This document shows, one piece after another, positions 16,808 to 25,808 of a stretch of DNA of 64,000 nt; position 1 is the first letter of the stretch, and every line of letters begins with the position of its first letter. The translations under genes were made by a program, and so were the position numbers. This DNA is from Pollutimonas bauzanensis (GTDB taxonomy: Bacteria; Pseudomonadota; Gammaproteobacteria; Burkholderiales; Burkholderiaceae_B), in assembly GCF_900129885.1 (NCBI RefSeq), contig NZ_FQXE01000007.1:1-64000 (forward strand). Reading direction: 5' to 3'. Below the pieces are notes generated by a model. It saw only the letters and a program-made list of their open reading frames with translations. It had not been told where the DNA came from and searched no databases.

Positions 16808-17044
16808 CTACTTACGCATCAGCTTTGCGGTAACGTCTAGCCCCCAGTACTGCTTTCCATCCTTGCTCAGATTCCAGGCATGTGCTCCAAATTCAAACGG
16901 ATGGTGCGGGTACGAATACGGGTTGCTGTGAAGTCGCTGACGCTCGGCGTGACGGTACGCTCGGTGCCAAAGCTTCTTATCGAACTTTTCACTACGGGCC
17001 GTGGTAATGCCCGTGATTGGGGTTTTGCGTCTGCTCCTGCCCAT
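16808..17044 (-). CDS. Conserved small basic hypothetical protein
   Basis: A 78-residue basic protein starting MGRSRRKTPITGITTARSEK and ending NLSKDGKQYWGLDVTAKLMRK. The start pattern recurs in unannotated phage and island proteins. The chosen ATG (17044) follows GGAG at 6 nt; a frame to 17062 exists but lacks this signal. It is convergent with the integrase, 9 bp apart. The function is unknown. Confidence 0.55.
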   Translation of the reverse strand: MGRSRRKTPITGITTARSEKFDKKLWHRAYRHAERQRLHSNPYSYPHHPFEFGAHAWNLSKDGKQYWGLDVTAKLMRK

Positions 17045-17278
17045 GTTGCGCTCCATTTTCATATGCCAAGCATGGCAAAGCCCGCGTACCTTGCAGTAGG
17101 CGGGCTTGAAAAATGGGGCGCGACAAGAAAAGTCGTATCAACCTGTCGAACACTTTACCATCAAAGGTCCCGAAATGGGTAGAGCCGTAGGGCCGGGCAT
17201 GCCCATCCGCGGTTCGATGGCGTCGAACCCCAACGGGTCGGTTGTTTCTGCGTTGACACTTGGTTGACAGAATGCCCT

Positions 17279-17314
17279 AAAAAGCAAAACGCCAACCTCG
17301 TTAAAGGCTGGCGT
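17279..17314 (-). terminator. Rho-independent terminator after tRNA-Met
   Basis: Read on the minus strand, a stem ACGCCA-CC/GG-TGGCGT with one bulge per arm (17289-17314) is followed by TTTTGCTTTTT. It lies 28 bp downstream of the tRNA 3' end. Confidence 0.7.
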
Positions 17315-17341
17315 AAGTATTTGATATTGCTTGGAATTCCT

Positions 17342-17418
17342 TGGTGGCGCATCCCTGATTCGAACAGGGGACCTGCGGATTATGATTCCGTCGCTCTAAC
17401 CGGCTGAGCTAATGCGCC
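17342..17418 (-). tRNA. tRNA-Met (CAU anticodon), with encoded CCA
   Basis: A complete cloverleaf on the minus strand: acceptor GGCGCAT/ATGCGCC, D-arm GCTC...GAGC, anticodon loop ATCATAA with CAT, T-loop TTCGAAT, and terminal CCA. It spans 77 nt. CAU could also be the modified Ile2 tRNA, but elongator Met is more likely. Its 3' side faces the integrase and is the likely integration target of the island. Confidence 0.9.
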
Positions 17419-17507
17419 AAAGCACGAAACTATAGCATAACTTTTTTATGTTGTGTGCCGCGCACCCGCAATATTGCTGGGCGCTGGCGGCATGGCAAGC
17501 ACAAACA

Positions 17508-17617
17508 AAGGCCCCGCCTTTTGGCGGGGCCTTACTGCCGGGATGGCAGTGGGCACTACGCAGAAGGGTAGTGCCGAATGAGCTACCGCTAAGGGTAGCC
17601 GTGCTGCCTTCAGGCAG
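17508..17617 (+). other. Tandem array of five hairpins
   Basis: Consecutive perfect stems: AAGGCCCCGCC/GGCGGGGCCTT (17508-17533), ACTGCC/GGCAGT (17534-17550), GGCACTAC/GTAGTGCC (17552-17575), GCTACC/GGTAGC (17582-17599) and CTGCC/GGCAG (17604-17617). They end 53 bp before a small lipoprotein gene. The first could act as a terminator for upstream transcription; the rest suggest a structured leader or small RNA. Confidence 0.7.
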
Positions 17618-17670
17618 TAAGATAAAGATAATACGAAAATTTCGTCGTTGCAAGTAAGGGTAAATACTAT

Positions 17671-17826
17671 ATGAAATTTCTTTCCGGTTTGGCGCTCATC
17701 CTGCTTTTGCTGAGCGCGTGCGCGGGCAGGCCAGGCCATGATGGTTCGTCCGCATCGTCGAGTTCGGGGGTGCAGGTCTACGGCACGATCGACACCGGCG
17801 TAGGTGTGCAGGGCATTTCACGCTGA
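17671..17826 (+). CDS. Small secreted lipoprotein
   Basis: A 51-residue frame with signal peptide and lipobox (LILLLLSACAGRPG, lipid Cys about residue 17), a Ser-rich linker and a VQVYGTIDTGVGVQG end. This resembles small conserved lipoproteins of Bordetella-like genomes; the YGTIDTGVG end recalls the first strand of Gram-negative porins. The stop overlaps the convergent glutamate-synthase-like gene by 9 nt. The function is unknown. Confidence 0.6.
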   Translation: MKFLSGLALILLLLSACAGRPGHDGSSASSSSGVQVYGTIDTGVGVQGISR

Positions 17827-19515
17827 CGCTCCCGCATGGACCTTGTTGGCGTCGCTGGCGCCGTCCGGCATGGGGCTGTTGGTATTGCCCGACAGCGCGG
17901 CGCTGAGGCTGTACAAGGGCGCGAAGGATTCGGCCTGCGCCATGGGCCAGGCGGTCCGGAATATGGTCAGGCGGAATTTGCCTTCCAGCAGTTCGCCTTT
18001 TTCCAGGTCGGGAAACAAGGCGGACAGCACCCGCACTTCTCCATTGGCGATGCGCTTGGCGATATGGTGGGGGCGCAGCTCGCAGGGGTGCTGCAGGCCG
18101 GCCGCGCCCAGCAGTTCGGACAGCGCCTTCAGGGTGTTGCGATGGAAGCTCTCCACCCGCAGGGATTTGTCGCCCACCACCAGGGCTTTTTGCCGCTTGG
18201 GGTCCTGGGTGGTGACGCCGGTGGGGCATTTTCCGGTATGACAGGCTTGCGCCTGTATGCAGCCTATGGCGAACATGAAACCGCGGGCGCTGTTGCACCA
18301 GTCCGCGCCCAGGGCCATGACGCGCGCCATGTCGAAGGCGCTGATTATCTTGCCGGATGCGCCCAGCTTGATCTTGTCGCGCAGGCCGATGCCGACCAGC
18401 GTGTTGTGCACCAGGCGCAGGGCTTCGCGCAGGGGGGTGCCGACATGGTCGACGAATTCTATGGGGGCGGCCCCTGTGCCGCCTTCCGCGCCGTCGACCA
18501 CGATGAAATCCGGCGTGATGCCGGTCTTGAGCATGGCCTTGGCGATGGCGAACCATTCCCAGGGGTGGCCGATGCACAGTTTGAAGCCGACGGGCTTGCC
18601 GCCGGAGAGTTCCCGCAAGCGGGCGACGAACTGCATGAGTTCCACGGGCGTGGTGAAGGCGCTGTGCCGGGCGGGAGAATTGCAGTCCTGCCACGCGGGA
18701 ACGCCGCGCGCCTGGGCGATTTCGGGGGTGACCTTGGGGCCGGGCAATATGCCGCCATGGCCGGGCTTGGCGCCTTGCGACAGCTTGATTTCTATCATCT
18801 TGACGCTGTCCTGCCGGGCGCGCTGCGCGAAGACTTCTTCGGAAAACTTGCCCTTGCCGTCGCTGCAGCCAAAATAGCCTGAACCGATGTTCCAGATGAG
18901 CGAGCCCTGGTGTTCCAGGTGGTAGCGGCTGATGCCGCCTTCGCCGGTGTCGTGCGCGAAATTCCCCAGCGAGGCGCCTTTGTTCAGCGCCAGCACGGCA
19001 TTGGCCGACAGCGCTCCAAAGCTCATGGCCGAAATATTCAATACCGATAGGGAGTAGGGCCGGGTACAGTCCGGCCCGCCGACCGTGATGCGGAAGTCGC
19101 TGTCCGCCGGGTGGGATGGCTCCATGGAGTGATTGATCCATTCGTAATCGCTGCGGTAGACGTCGTGCTGGGTGCCGAAAGGGCGCTTGTCGATTTCCTG
19201 CTTGGCGCGCTGGTATACCAGCGAGCGGTCCACGCGGGTGAACGGCAGGGCATCGTTGTCGGCCTCGATGAAGTATTGCCGCATTTCGGGCCGGATGAAT
19301 TCGAAGAAGAAGCGCAGGTTGCCTATGACGGGATAGTTGCGGCGGATGGCGTGCCGGGTCTGGCGCAGATCCCATATGCCCAATGCCGTCAGGGCGGCGC
19401 AGGCCAGCGCCGGCACCAGCCACCAATCGTTCAGGGCCAGGCCCAGCCCAAGAAAAAGGGCGGCGCCAAGCATGACGATGTAGAAAGCGGTATAGCGTGT
19501 CAATAGACGGTCCAT
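17818..19515 (-). CDS. FMN-binding glutamate synthase-like protein
   Basis: A 565-residue protein with two N-terminal membrane helices (YTAFYIVMLGAALFLGLGLAL; WWLVPALACAALTALGI) followed by the glutamate synthase FMN/TIM-barrel domain: SAMSFGALSANAV, GEGGISRYH, LSQGAKPGHGG, VVDGAEGGTGAAP. The 3Fe-4S cysteines are in CIQAQACHTGKCPTG. It lacks the amidotransferase and GXGXG domains of full GltB, so it belongs to the stand-alone glutamate-synthase-related family, whose physiological reaction is unsettled. The ATG at 19515 follows AAAGGAAA and removes an unlikely 50-residue extension. Confidence 0.85.
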   Translation of the reverse strand: MDRLLTRYTAFYIVMLGAALFLGLGLALNDWWLVPALACAALTALGIWDLRQTRHAIRRNYPVIGNLRFFFEFIRPEMRQYFIEADNDALPFTRVDRSLVYQRAKQEIDKRPFGTQHDVYRSDYEWINHSMEPSHPADSDFRITVGGPDCTRPYSLSVLNISAMSFGALSANAVLALNKGASLGNFAHDTGEGGISRYHLEHQGSLIWNIGSGYFGCSDGKGKFSEEVFAQRARQDSVKMIEIKLSQGAKPGHGGILPGPKVTPEIAQARGVPAWQDCNSPARHSAFTTPVELMQFVARLRELSGGKPVGFKLCIGHPWEWFAIAKAMLKTGITPDFIVVDGAEGGTGAAPIEFVDHVGTPLREALRLVHNTLVGIGLRDKIKLGASGKIISAFDMARVMALGADWCNSARGFMFAIGCIQAQACHTGKCPTGVTTQDPKRQKALVVGDKSLRVESFHRNTLKALSELLGAAGLQHPCELRPHHIAKRIANGEVRVLSALFPDLEKGELLEGKFRLTIFRTAWPMAQAESFAPLYSLSAALSGNTNSPMPDGASDANKVHAGASA

Positions 19516-19690
19516 TGGGTTTCCTTTTGTATCCTGCTTCAATGGGAAACCATACCAGACCTTGAACTCATGCGCATGCGCATGGCACTGGAGGCGGGCT
19601 CTGGCAGGCTTCGACGACAAGCCGTTGACATCCTCCTCCGCCTGAAAACAGAGCTTTTCGCGCAACCCGGTAAAATGCTTTTTTTCACCA

Positions 19691-19744
19691 GCAAGGACGG
19701 CCTTGCCGCCGGCTGTTTGCGGCGAACGCCATAGGGACGGCCCT
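19691..19744 (+). promoter_or_regulatory. Guanidine-II (mini-ykkC) riboswitch
   Basis: Two stem-loops each carry the diagnostic ACGG loop: GCAAGG-ACGG-CCTTGC (19691-19706) and AGGG-ACGG-CCCT (19733-19744), separated by ~26 nt. The second ends 5 nt before the GGAG ribosome-binding site of a sugE/gdx guanidinium exporter. Twin ACGR hairpins upstream of this gene define the guanidine-II class, which frees the ribosome-binding site when guanidinium binds. Confidence 0.88.
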
Positions 19745-19761
19745 TTTTTGGAGAAAATATC

Positions 19762-20088
19762 GTGTCTGTATCGACGTCGTGGCTGGTATTGATCATCGCA
19801 GGCCTCTTCGAGGTGGGCTGGGCGATAGGCTTGAAGTACAGCGAAGGGTTCTCGCGCTTCTGGCCCAGCCTGGGCACTATCGTGGCGATGATCATCAGCG
19901 TGGCGCTGCTGGGCCTGGCCATGCGGCAGTTGCCCGTGGGCTCGGCCTACGCCATATGGGTGGGTGTGGGCGCCGTGGGAACAGTTATATTAGGCATAGT
20001 CCTGCTGGGCGATTCCGCCAGCCCGGCGCGCTTGATCAGCGTGGGTTTCATCATCGCCGGAATCATAGGCTTGAAGCTCGCCGCTTAG
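19762..20088 (+). CDS. sugE: SMR-family guanidinium/quaternary ammonium exporter
   Basis: A 108-residue small multidrug resistance protein with four helices: [10 protein letters not shown]-type start, the essential Glu in [18 protein letters not shown], then [18 protein letters not shown] and a [13 protein letters not shown] end. These motifs (GLxEVxWAxGLK, AxWVGIGAVG) mark the SugE/Gdx subgroup, which exports guanidinium with protons. The GTG start follows GGAG and lies just behind a guanidine-II riboswitch, which strongly supports the substrate. A GNAT gene follows after 32 bp. Confidence 0.92.
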   Translation: MSVSTSWLVLIIAGLFEVGWAIGLKYSEGFSRFWPSLGTIVAMIISVALLGLAMRQLPVGSAYAIWVGVGAVGTVILGIVLLGDSASPARLISVGFIIAGIIGLKLAA

Positions 20089-20120
20089 ATTGGTTTCGCA
20101 AATTTTTTCAGGGGCTTGCA

Positions 20121-20552
20121 TTGAGCCGTATTAAAGTCATTCTAGGGGACTGGGCATCCTGCCAGCGGGATGCCATGCTCATACGCTACGAGGTCTTTGT
20201 GCAGGAGCAGCGCGTTCCCGTCGAAGAAGAGCAGGATCTCGAAGACCCGCATTGCGTACACGCGGTGGCGTATGACGAGCGGGGCGCCGCGGTGGGAACC
20301 GGGCGCCTGCTGCGCAATGCGCATATAGGCCGGATGGCGGTCCTGGCGCCGTATCGCGGCCGGGGCGTGGGTTCGCTATTGTTGACCGCGCTGGTGAACG
20401 AGGCGCGGCGGCGGAAGTATCTGGAGGTCGTGCTGGCGGCCCAGTTGCACGCCCAGGCGTTTTATGCCGCCCACGGTTTTGTCGCCGAGGGCGGTGTGTT
20501 CCTGGATGCCGGCATCGAACACGTTACGATGCGGCATGCCCTGACCGCCTGA
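20121..20552 (+). CDS. GNAT-family N-acetyltransferase
   Basis: A 143-residue GNAT enzyme of the ElaA-like type: the N-terminal RYEVFVQEQRVPVEEEQDLED segment, the acetyl-CoA binding loop VLAPYRGRGVGSLLL (R-x-x-G-x-G), and the AQAFYAAHGF box. The TTG at 20121 is used because it follows AGGGGCT and keeps the usual N-terminus. It is close behind sugE and may share its transcript and riboswitch control. The substrate is unknown. Confidence 0.78.
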   Translation: MSRIKVILGDWASCQRDAMLIRYEVFVQEQRVPVEEEQDLEDPHCVHAVAYDERGAAVGTGRLLRNAHIGRMAVLAPYRGRGVGSLLLTALVNEARRRKYLEVVLAAQLHAQAFYAAHGFVAEGGVFLDAGIEHVTMRHALTA

Positions 20553-20562
20553 AAGCATGGTC

Positions 20563-21639
20563 CTAGGCGCCGCTGGCTATCGCGGCGGCCACCGCGTCGC
20601 CCATTTCCGAAGTGCCCACCTGCTTGCATCCGGGCTGGGCGATGTCGCCCGTGCGATAGCCGTCGGCCAGCACCTTGCGCACGGCGCGTTCGACGCGATC
20701 GGCATTGCCGGGCTGATTGAACGAGTATCTCAGCATCATGCCCATGGAAAGTATGGACGCGATCGGATTGGCCAGGTTGCGGCCGGCGATATCCGGCGCC
20801 GTGCCATGCACGGGTTCGTACAGGCCTTTCTGGTCCAGCGCCAGCGATGCCGATGGCAGCATGCCGATGGAACCGGTCAGCATGGCGGCGGCGTCCGAGA
20901 GTATGTCGCCGAAGATATTGCCGGTCACCATGACGTCGAACTGCTTGGGCGCGCGCATGAGCATCATCGCCGCGGCGTCGACGAACAAATGCGTCAGTTC
21001 GACGTCCGGGTATTCCCGGGAAACGCGCGTGACCACTTCGCGCCACAGCTGCATGGTCTCCAGGACATTCGCTTTGTCGACCGAGCAGACCTTGCGGCGG
21101 CGCTGCCGGGCCGTCCGGAACGCCACATGCGCGATGCGCTCGATTTCCGATTCCGAGTAGCGCATGGTGTTGTAGCCTTCGCGCTCTCCGGAGGGCAGGG
21201 TGTGGATGCCGCGCGGTTCGCCGAAATAGATGTCGCCGGTCAGTTCGCGCAATATCATCAGGTCCAGCCCCTCCACGATCTCGGGCTTCAGGCTGGACGC
21301 ACCCACCAGTTCGGGGAACAGGAAGGCGGGGCGGAAGTTGGCGAACAGGCCCAGTTCTTTGCGCAGGCGCAGCAGGCTTGCGCCGGGGCGCATGGCGTAA
21401 GGGATGGTTTCGTCGCCCGGGACGCCGGCGGCGCCGAACAGGATGGCGTCAGCGGCGCGCGCGATCTCGGTGGTCGCGGGGGGCAGCGGGTCGCCCGCGG
21501 CTTCTATGCCCGCCGCGCCTATGGGCGCCTCGATCAATTCCAGCGCCGCGTCCTGGCCCAGCACCGCGCGCAATACCTTGACGGCTTCGGTCGTGACTTC
21601 TTTGCCTATGCCATCGCCTGGCAGGACTGCAATTTTCAT
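20563..21639 (-). CDS. leuB: 3-isopropylmalate dehydrogenase
   Basis: A 358-residue NAD-dependent dehydrogenase of the IPMDH/ICDH family: [11 protein letters not shown] start, [37 protein letters not shown] and the metal-binding [26 protein letters not shown]. The usual VDNAAM is VDAAAM and SDEAS is SDAAA here, while the metal Asp residues remain. The enzyme oxidises 3-isopropylmalate in leucine synthesis. It is last in the leuC-leuD-leuB operon. The frame reaches far upstream, but the ATG at 21639, preceded by GAGGA, starts the family sequence. The substitutions and the unusual neighbours leave open a related 2-hydroxyacid substrate. Confidence 0.88.
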   Translation of the reverse strand: MKIAVLPGDGIGKEVTTEAVKVLRAVLGQDAALELIEAPIGAAGIEAAGDPLPPATTEIARAADAILFGAAGVPGDETIPYAMRPGASLLRLRKELGLFANFRPAFLFPELVGASSLKPEIVEGLDLMILRELTGDIYFGEPRGIHTLPSGEREGYNTMRYSESEIERIAHVAFRTARQRRRKVCSVDKANVLETMQLWREVVTRVSREYPDVELTHLFVDAAAMMLMRAPKQFDVMVTGNIFGDILSDAAAMLTGSIGMLPSASLALDQKGLYEPVHGTAPDIAGRNLANPIASILSMGMMLRYSFNQPGNADRVERAVRKVLADGYRTGDIAQPGCKQVGTSEMGDAVAAAIASGA

Positions 21640-21686
21640 CAAATGTTCCTCGAGAATAAACGGTGGGTGGCCATGCGCGCCTGCCG

Positions 21687-22286
21687 CTATGGATGCGCGG
21701 CGGCGTAGCGCTGTTCGAACGCGGTGATCTGGTCGGCCTTTTGCAGGGTGTAGTCGATTTCGTTCAAGCCTTCGACCAGGCATTTCTTTGAAAAGGCGTC
21801 GATATCGAATCGATAGACGGCGCCATCGGGGGCCGCAACAGTCTGGGCGGGAAGGTCGACGACAAGGCGCATGCCTGGCTCGGCCTGCGCCATTTCCAGC
21901 AGGTGATCGACCGCCGCGGCCGGCAGGACCACCGGCAGCAGGCCGTTCTTGAGCGCGTTGGAGAAGAAAATGTCGCCGAAGCTGGGCGCGATCACGGCGC
22001 GAAAGCCATAATCGTGCAAAGCCCATACGGCGTGCTCGCGCGAGGAGCCGCAGCCAAAATTGTCTTGCGCGACCACTATCCGGGCCTCGCGGTAAGGCGG
22101 CGCATTCAGCATGAAATCGGGATTTTCCTTGCCTTCTTTATCGAAGCGCAGATCGCGGAACAGGAACTGGCCGAAATCGTCCGAGCGCGGCTTTTGCAGA
22201 TAGCGGGCGGGAACGATCTGGTCGGTATCGACATTGGATCGGGGGACGGGCAATGCCGGGGCGTCGAGATGGGGAAAGGGTTGCAT
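21687..22286 (-). CDS. leuD: 3-isopropylmalate dehydratase small subunit
   Basis: A 199-residue swivel-domain subunit. [13 protein letters not shown], the [16 protein letters not shown] loop (substrate binding) and [20 protein letters not shown] are the LeuD hallmarks. With LeuC it isomerises 2- to 3-isopropylmalate. It starts 3 bp after leuC, indicating coupled translation, and leuB follows after 47 bp. Confidence 0.92.
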   Translation of the reverse strand: MQPFPHLDAPALPVPRSNVDTDQIVPARYLQKPRSDDFGQFLFRDLRFDKEGKENPDFMLNAPPYREARIVVAQDNFGCGSSREHAVWALHDYGFRAVIAPSFGDIFFSNALKNGLLPVVLPAAAVDHLLEMAQAEPGMRLVVDLPAQTVAAPDGAVYRFDIDAFSKKCLVEGLNEIDYTLQKADQITAFEQRYAAAHP

Positions 22287-22289
22287 TTT

Positions 22290-23714
22290 TCAGTTCCTGG
22301 CTGGAAGTTGCCGCACATCGACCAGGTGGCCGGCGATGGCCGCGGCGGCCGCCATGGCGGGGCTCATCAGGTGGGTGCGCGAGCCCGGGCCCTGGCGTCC
22401 GACGAAATTGCGGTTCGAGGTCGAGGCGCAGCGCTGTTGCGGCGCCACCAGGTCGCCATTGGTGGCCAGGCACATGGAACAGCCGGCATAGCGCCAATCG
22501 AATCCGGCGTCGCGGAATATCTTGTCCAGCCCCTCCCGCTCGGCCTGCGCCTTGACCAGGCTGGAGCCGGGCACCACCCAGGCCTGGACGCCCTGGGCGA
22601 TATGGCGCCCCCTGGCCACGGCGGCGGCGCTGCGCAGGTCTTCGATGCGGCCGTTGGTACAGGACCCGATGAACACGCGGTCGACGGCGATGTCGGTCAG
22701 CAGGGTGCCGGGCTCCAGGCCCATGTAGGCCAGGGTGCGCGTCATCGCATCGCGCCGCCCGGCGTCTTGCGCGGCGCGAGGGTCCGGCACGCGCCCCGAA
22801 ATCGGCAGGGCGTCCTCGGGGCTATTGCCCCATGTGACCATGGGCGCGATCTCGTCGGCGTGCATGGCGACTTCGCGGTCGAATTTGGCGCCTGGGTCGC
22901 TGGGCAGGGCGCGCCAGCCGGCCAGGGCGGCGTCCCAGTCGGCCCCGGCCGGGGCGTAGGGGCGGCCCTTGAGCCAGGCAAAGGTGGTGTCGTCCGGGGC
23001 TATCATGCCGGCGCGCGCGCCGGCCTCGATCGACATATTGCAGACAGTCAGACGCCCTTCCATGGACAGGGCCGTGATGGCGGGGCCGGCATACTCGATG
23101 ACATGCCCGGTCGCGCCGGCGGCGCCGATGCGGCCGATGATCGCCAGGATGATGTCCTTCGCCGTGACGCCGTCGGCGATGCGGCCGGCTATGGTCACGC
23201 GCAGCGTTGCGGGCTTGCGCTGCCAGATCGATTGCGTCGCCAGCACATGGGCGACCTCGGAGGCGCCTATGCCAAAGGCCAGGGCGCCCAGCGCGCCGTG
23301 GGTGGAGGTATGGCTGTCGCCGCAGACGATCAGCGACCCCGGCAGGCTCAGGCCCTGCTCCGGCCCCACGACATGCACTATCCCCTGGCGGGGGTCGTCC
23401 AGCCCGAAGAATTCTATGCCCCCCTCGGCGCTGTCGCTGCGCAGCGCGTTGACCATGGCCCGCTTTTCCGGGTCGGCGATATCGGCCAGGTCGCGGCTGC
23501 CGGTAGGCACGTAATGGTCGGGCGTCGCGAAAGCGCGCTGCGGCGCGCGCAGCGGCAGGCCTTGCTGGCGCAGCATCTCGAATGCGGGCGCCGAGCCGTC
23601 CTGGACCAGGTGGCGATCCACATACAGCAGGCTCTGGCCGTCTTCGCGGCGCAGTATTTCATGGCGCGACCAGATTTTCTCGAACAGGCTGCGGGGCGGA
23701 GAGGCTATGGGCAT
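22290..23714 (-). CDS. leuC: 3-isopropylmalate dehydratase large subunit
   Basis: A 474-residue aconitase-family protein with [33 protein letters not shown] and [10 protein letters not shown], which supply the three 4Fe-4S cysteines. Length is normal for LeuC. It lies downstream of a Bug-type binding-protein gene (32 bp gap) and upstream of leuD. No leuA is in the window. Leucine synthesis is the default role; a catabolic paralogue is possible given the neighbours. Confidence 0.92.
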   Translation of the reverse strand: MPIASPPRSLFEKIWSRHEILRREDGQSLLYVDRHLVQDGSAPAFEMLRQQGLPLRAPQRAFATPDHYVPTGSRDLADIADPEKRAMVNALRSDSAEGGIEFFGLDDPRQGIVHVVGPEQGLSLPGSLIVCGDSHTSTHGALGALAFGIGASEVAHVLATQSIWQRKPATLRVTIAGRIADGVTAKDIILAIIGRIGAAGATGHVIEYAGPAITALSMEGRLTVCNMSIEAGARAGMIAPDDTTFAWLKGRPYAPAGADWDAALAGWRALPSDPGAKFDREVAMHADEIAPMVTWGNSPEDALPISGRVPDPRAAQDAGRRDAMTRTLAYMGLEPGTLLTDIAVDRVFIGSCTNGRIEDLRSAAAVARGRHIAQGVQAWVVPGSSLVKAQAEREGLDKIFRDAGFDWRYAGCSMCLATNGDLVAPQQRCASTSNRNFVGRQGPGSRTHLMSPAMAAAAAIAGHLVDVRQLPARN

Positions 23715-23746
23715 GATGTCTACAGTATGGGTTGCGGGGTCGGGGC

Positions 23747-24715
23747 TCAGTCGAGCTTGGCGCCGGACAGCCTTACGATGCTTTCGTAGCGCTCGGTTTC
23801 GGAAGCCATGAAAGCGCCGAATTCCTCAGGGGTGCCGCCGCCCATTTCAGCGCCGTAGTCGGCCATCTGGGCGCGCAGTTTCTTGTCGGACTTGAGCACT
23901 TCGTTGGCCTCGCGATTGAGCCGCTCGATGATGGGGCGCGGCGTGCCGGCGGGCGCCATCAGGCCGTACCAGGACGAGGCGTATATGGGCAGGCCCAGTT
24001 CGGCGAAGGTCGGCACATCCGGCAGCGCCGGGTTGCGCGCTTTCGATGCCACGGCCAGCGCCCGCAGCTTGCCGCCCGCGATCAAGGGCAGACAGGTGGT
24101 GGTGTCGAGCATCAATGAAATCTGGCCCGCCATCAGGTCACTCTCGGCCGGCGACGTGCCTTTGTAAGGCACGTGGACGATCTCGATCTTGGCGGCGCTC
24201 ATGAACTGCACCGCGGCCAGGTGCTGCGAGGAGCCGACCCCTCCCGATCCGTAGTTCAGCTTGCCGGGATTGGCCCTGGCATAGTCCACCACGTCCTGCA
24301 TGCTCTTGAATGGCGATGCCGTGGGAACGACCAGGATATTGGGAACCGACGAGACGAACATGATGGGCGCGAAATCCTTGACCGGATCGAAGCCCAGCTT
24401 GGAATACAAATGGACATTGACGGCATTGGGGCTGATCGAGCCCATCAGCAGGTTATAGCCATCGGGTTCGGCGCGCGCAGCGATGGCGGTGCCGATATTG
24501 CCGCCCGCGCCGGCCCGGTTGTCCACCACGATAGGCTGACCCAGCCTTTTCGAAAGCGGTTCGGCCAGGATGCGGCCCATGGTGTCCACGCCGCCGCCCG
24601 GCGGCCAGGGCAGGTACATGCGGATGGAGTGAGTGGGATAAGTTTGCGCCTGGGCTGCGCAAGCGCAGCTGAAACCAAGCAGCATTCCAGCCAGCCACAT
24701 ATGTATTTTATTCAT
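23747..24715 (-). CDS. Bug-family periplasmic solute-binding protein
   Basis: A 322-residue tripartite-tricarboxylate-transporter receptor of the Bug type. The signal peptide ([18 protein letters not shown]) is followed by the hallmark [53 protein letters not shown] and a C-terminal [15 protein letters not shown]. Bug proteins bind small carboxylates. The ATG at 24715 follows AAAGGAGA. It precedes leuC on the same strand, while the LysR gene is divergent. Membrane partner genes (TctA/TctB) are absent, as is common for Bug genes. The ligand is unknown. Confidence 0.88.
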   Translation of the reverse strand: MNKIHMWLAGMLLGFSCACAAQAQTYPTHSIRMYLPWPPGGGVDTMGRILAEPLSKRLGQPIVVDNRAGAGGNIGTAIAARAEPDGYNLLMGSISPNAVNVHLYSKLGFDPVKDFAPIMFVSSVPNILVVPTASPFKSMQDVVDYARANPGKLNYGSGGVGSSQHLAAVQFMSAAKIEIVHVPYKGTSPAESDLMAGQISLMLDTTTCLPLIAGGKLRALAVASKARNPALPDVPTFAELGLPIYASSWYGLMAPAGTPRPIIERLNREANEVLKSDKKLRAQMADYGAEMGGGTPEEFGAFMASETERYESIVRLSGAKLD

Positions 24716-24836
24716 GATAGAAGTCTCCTTTGGGTTTTTATAATTCTGCCTTGCCATTCTTGAATAAAAGGAGGCCTCTGGCAAACACAATTAAGGCATA
24801 ATAGATATGAGCAAAACTCATGCCTGGAGCCGCCCT

Positions 24837-25808
24837 ATGCGTCGTTTGCCTCCCTTGAATGCCTTGCGCGCGTTCGACGCCTCGGCGCGCAACGCCAGCT
24901 TTACCCGCGCCGCCCAGGAACTGTGCGTGACCCAGGGCGCGGTCAGCCGCCACGTCGGCGCGCTGGAAGACTGGCTGAAAATCAAATTGTTCGAACGCGG
25001 GCGCTACGGGATAGAGCTCACCGCCCAGGGCAGCGCCTATTTCCGCACGATCAAGAATGCGCTGGACCAGATCGAATACGGCAGCCAGCAATTGCGCCAG
25101 AGTCCGGATGAGAACCGGCTGCGCATCAAGCTGCCGCCGACCTTCGCGATCCGCTGGCTGGTGCCGCGGCTGGCCCGTTTCCATGCCTTGCACCCCGGCA
25201 TCGACGTCCAGATCACGACGTCTCACCAGCGCGCCGACTTCGACCGGGAGGACGTGGACGTCAGCATACATTCCGAGGCCCGGCATCCCGGCGCTTCCGC
25301 CGCGAGTTCGAGGTATCTGTATTTGTTCGGAGAAACCTTGCTGCCGGTATGCGCACCCGGCCTGCTGAAGCGGGAGCCGGCGCTGTCGGCGCCCGGCGAC
25401 CTGGCCGGCCATGTCCTGCTGTGTTCGATGAATCGCCCGCTGGACTGGCCGACCTGGCTGGAGGCGGCGGGGGTCGGGCACATAGACGGCAACAGCGGGC
25501 TCAAGTTCGAGAATGCCGCGCTGGCGTACCAGGCGGCCACGGACCAGTTGGGCGTGATGGTGGCGCAGCTGGCCTTCGTCAATGATGATCTGGCTTCCGG
25601 CCGCCTGGTGGCGCCTTTCGGCTTGCGGGTGGCGACCTCGGGCGCATACTATCTGGCTTATCGGGCGGATGTTCCCAAGCCGGCCCGCGTACAGCTGTTC
25701 GAGGACTGGATTCTTGCCGAAGCGGACGCCATGAACCGGCAATTCGCCGGCCAGGGCGGCGTCGGCGCCACCATGGCGGGGCTGCCCGCCAGCGAGGCCA
25801 CACCATGA
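24837..25808 (+). CDS. LysR-family regulator, GcvA-like
   Basis: A 323-residue LysR-type regulator: N-terminal HTH LPPLNALRAFDASARNASFTRAA...VTQGAVSRHVGALE, then an effector domain (IRWLVPRLARFHALHPGIDVQI, GVMVAQLAFVNDDL). The LPPLNALRAF start is typical of GcvA-type regulators; the ATG at 24837 follows GGAG, and an ATG at 24807 is the alternative. It is divergent from the Bug-leuCDB genes, so it probably regulates them. Its stop overlaps the flavin reductase start (ATGA). Confidence 0.88.
   Translation: MRRLPPLNALRAFDASARNASFTRAAQELCVTQGAVSRHVGALEDWLKIKLFERGRYGIELTAQGSAYFRTIKNALDQIEYGSQQLRQSPDENRLRIKLPPTFAIRWLVPRLARFHALHPGIDVQITTSHQRADFDREDVDVSIHSEARHPGASAASSRYLYLFGETLLPVCAPGLLKREPALSAPGDLAGHVLLCSMNRPLDWPTWLEAAGVGHIDGNSGLKFENAALAYQAATDQLGVMVAQLAFVNDDLASGRLVAPFGLRVATSGAYYLAYRADVPKPARVQLFEDWILAEADAMNRQFAGQGGVGATMAGLPASEATP

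Noticed and set aside
17696-19426. 576-residue minus-strand frame inside the glutamate-synthase-like gene
   Set aside because: It is an alternate frame of the same strand, Arg/Pro/His-rich, with no family features.
21903-23789. 628-residue plus-strand frame over leuD and leuC
   Set aside because: It is antisense to clear LeuC/LeuD coding sequence and shows shadow-frame composition.
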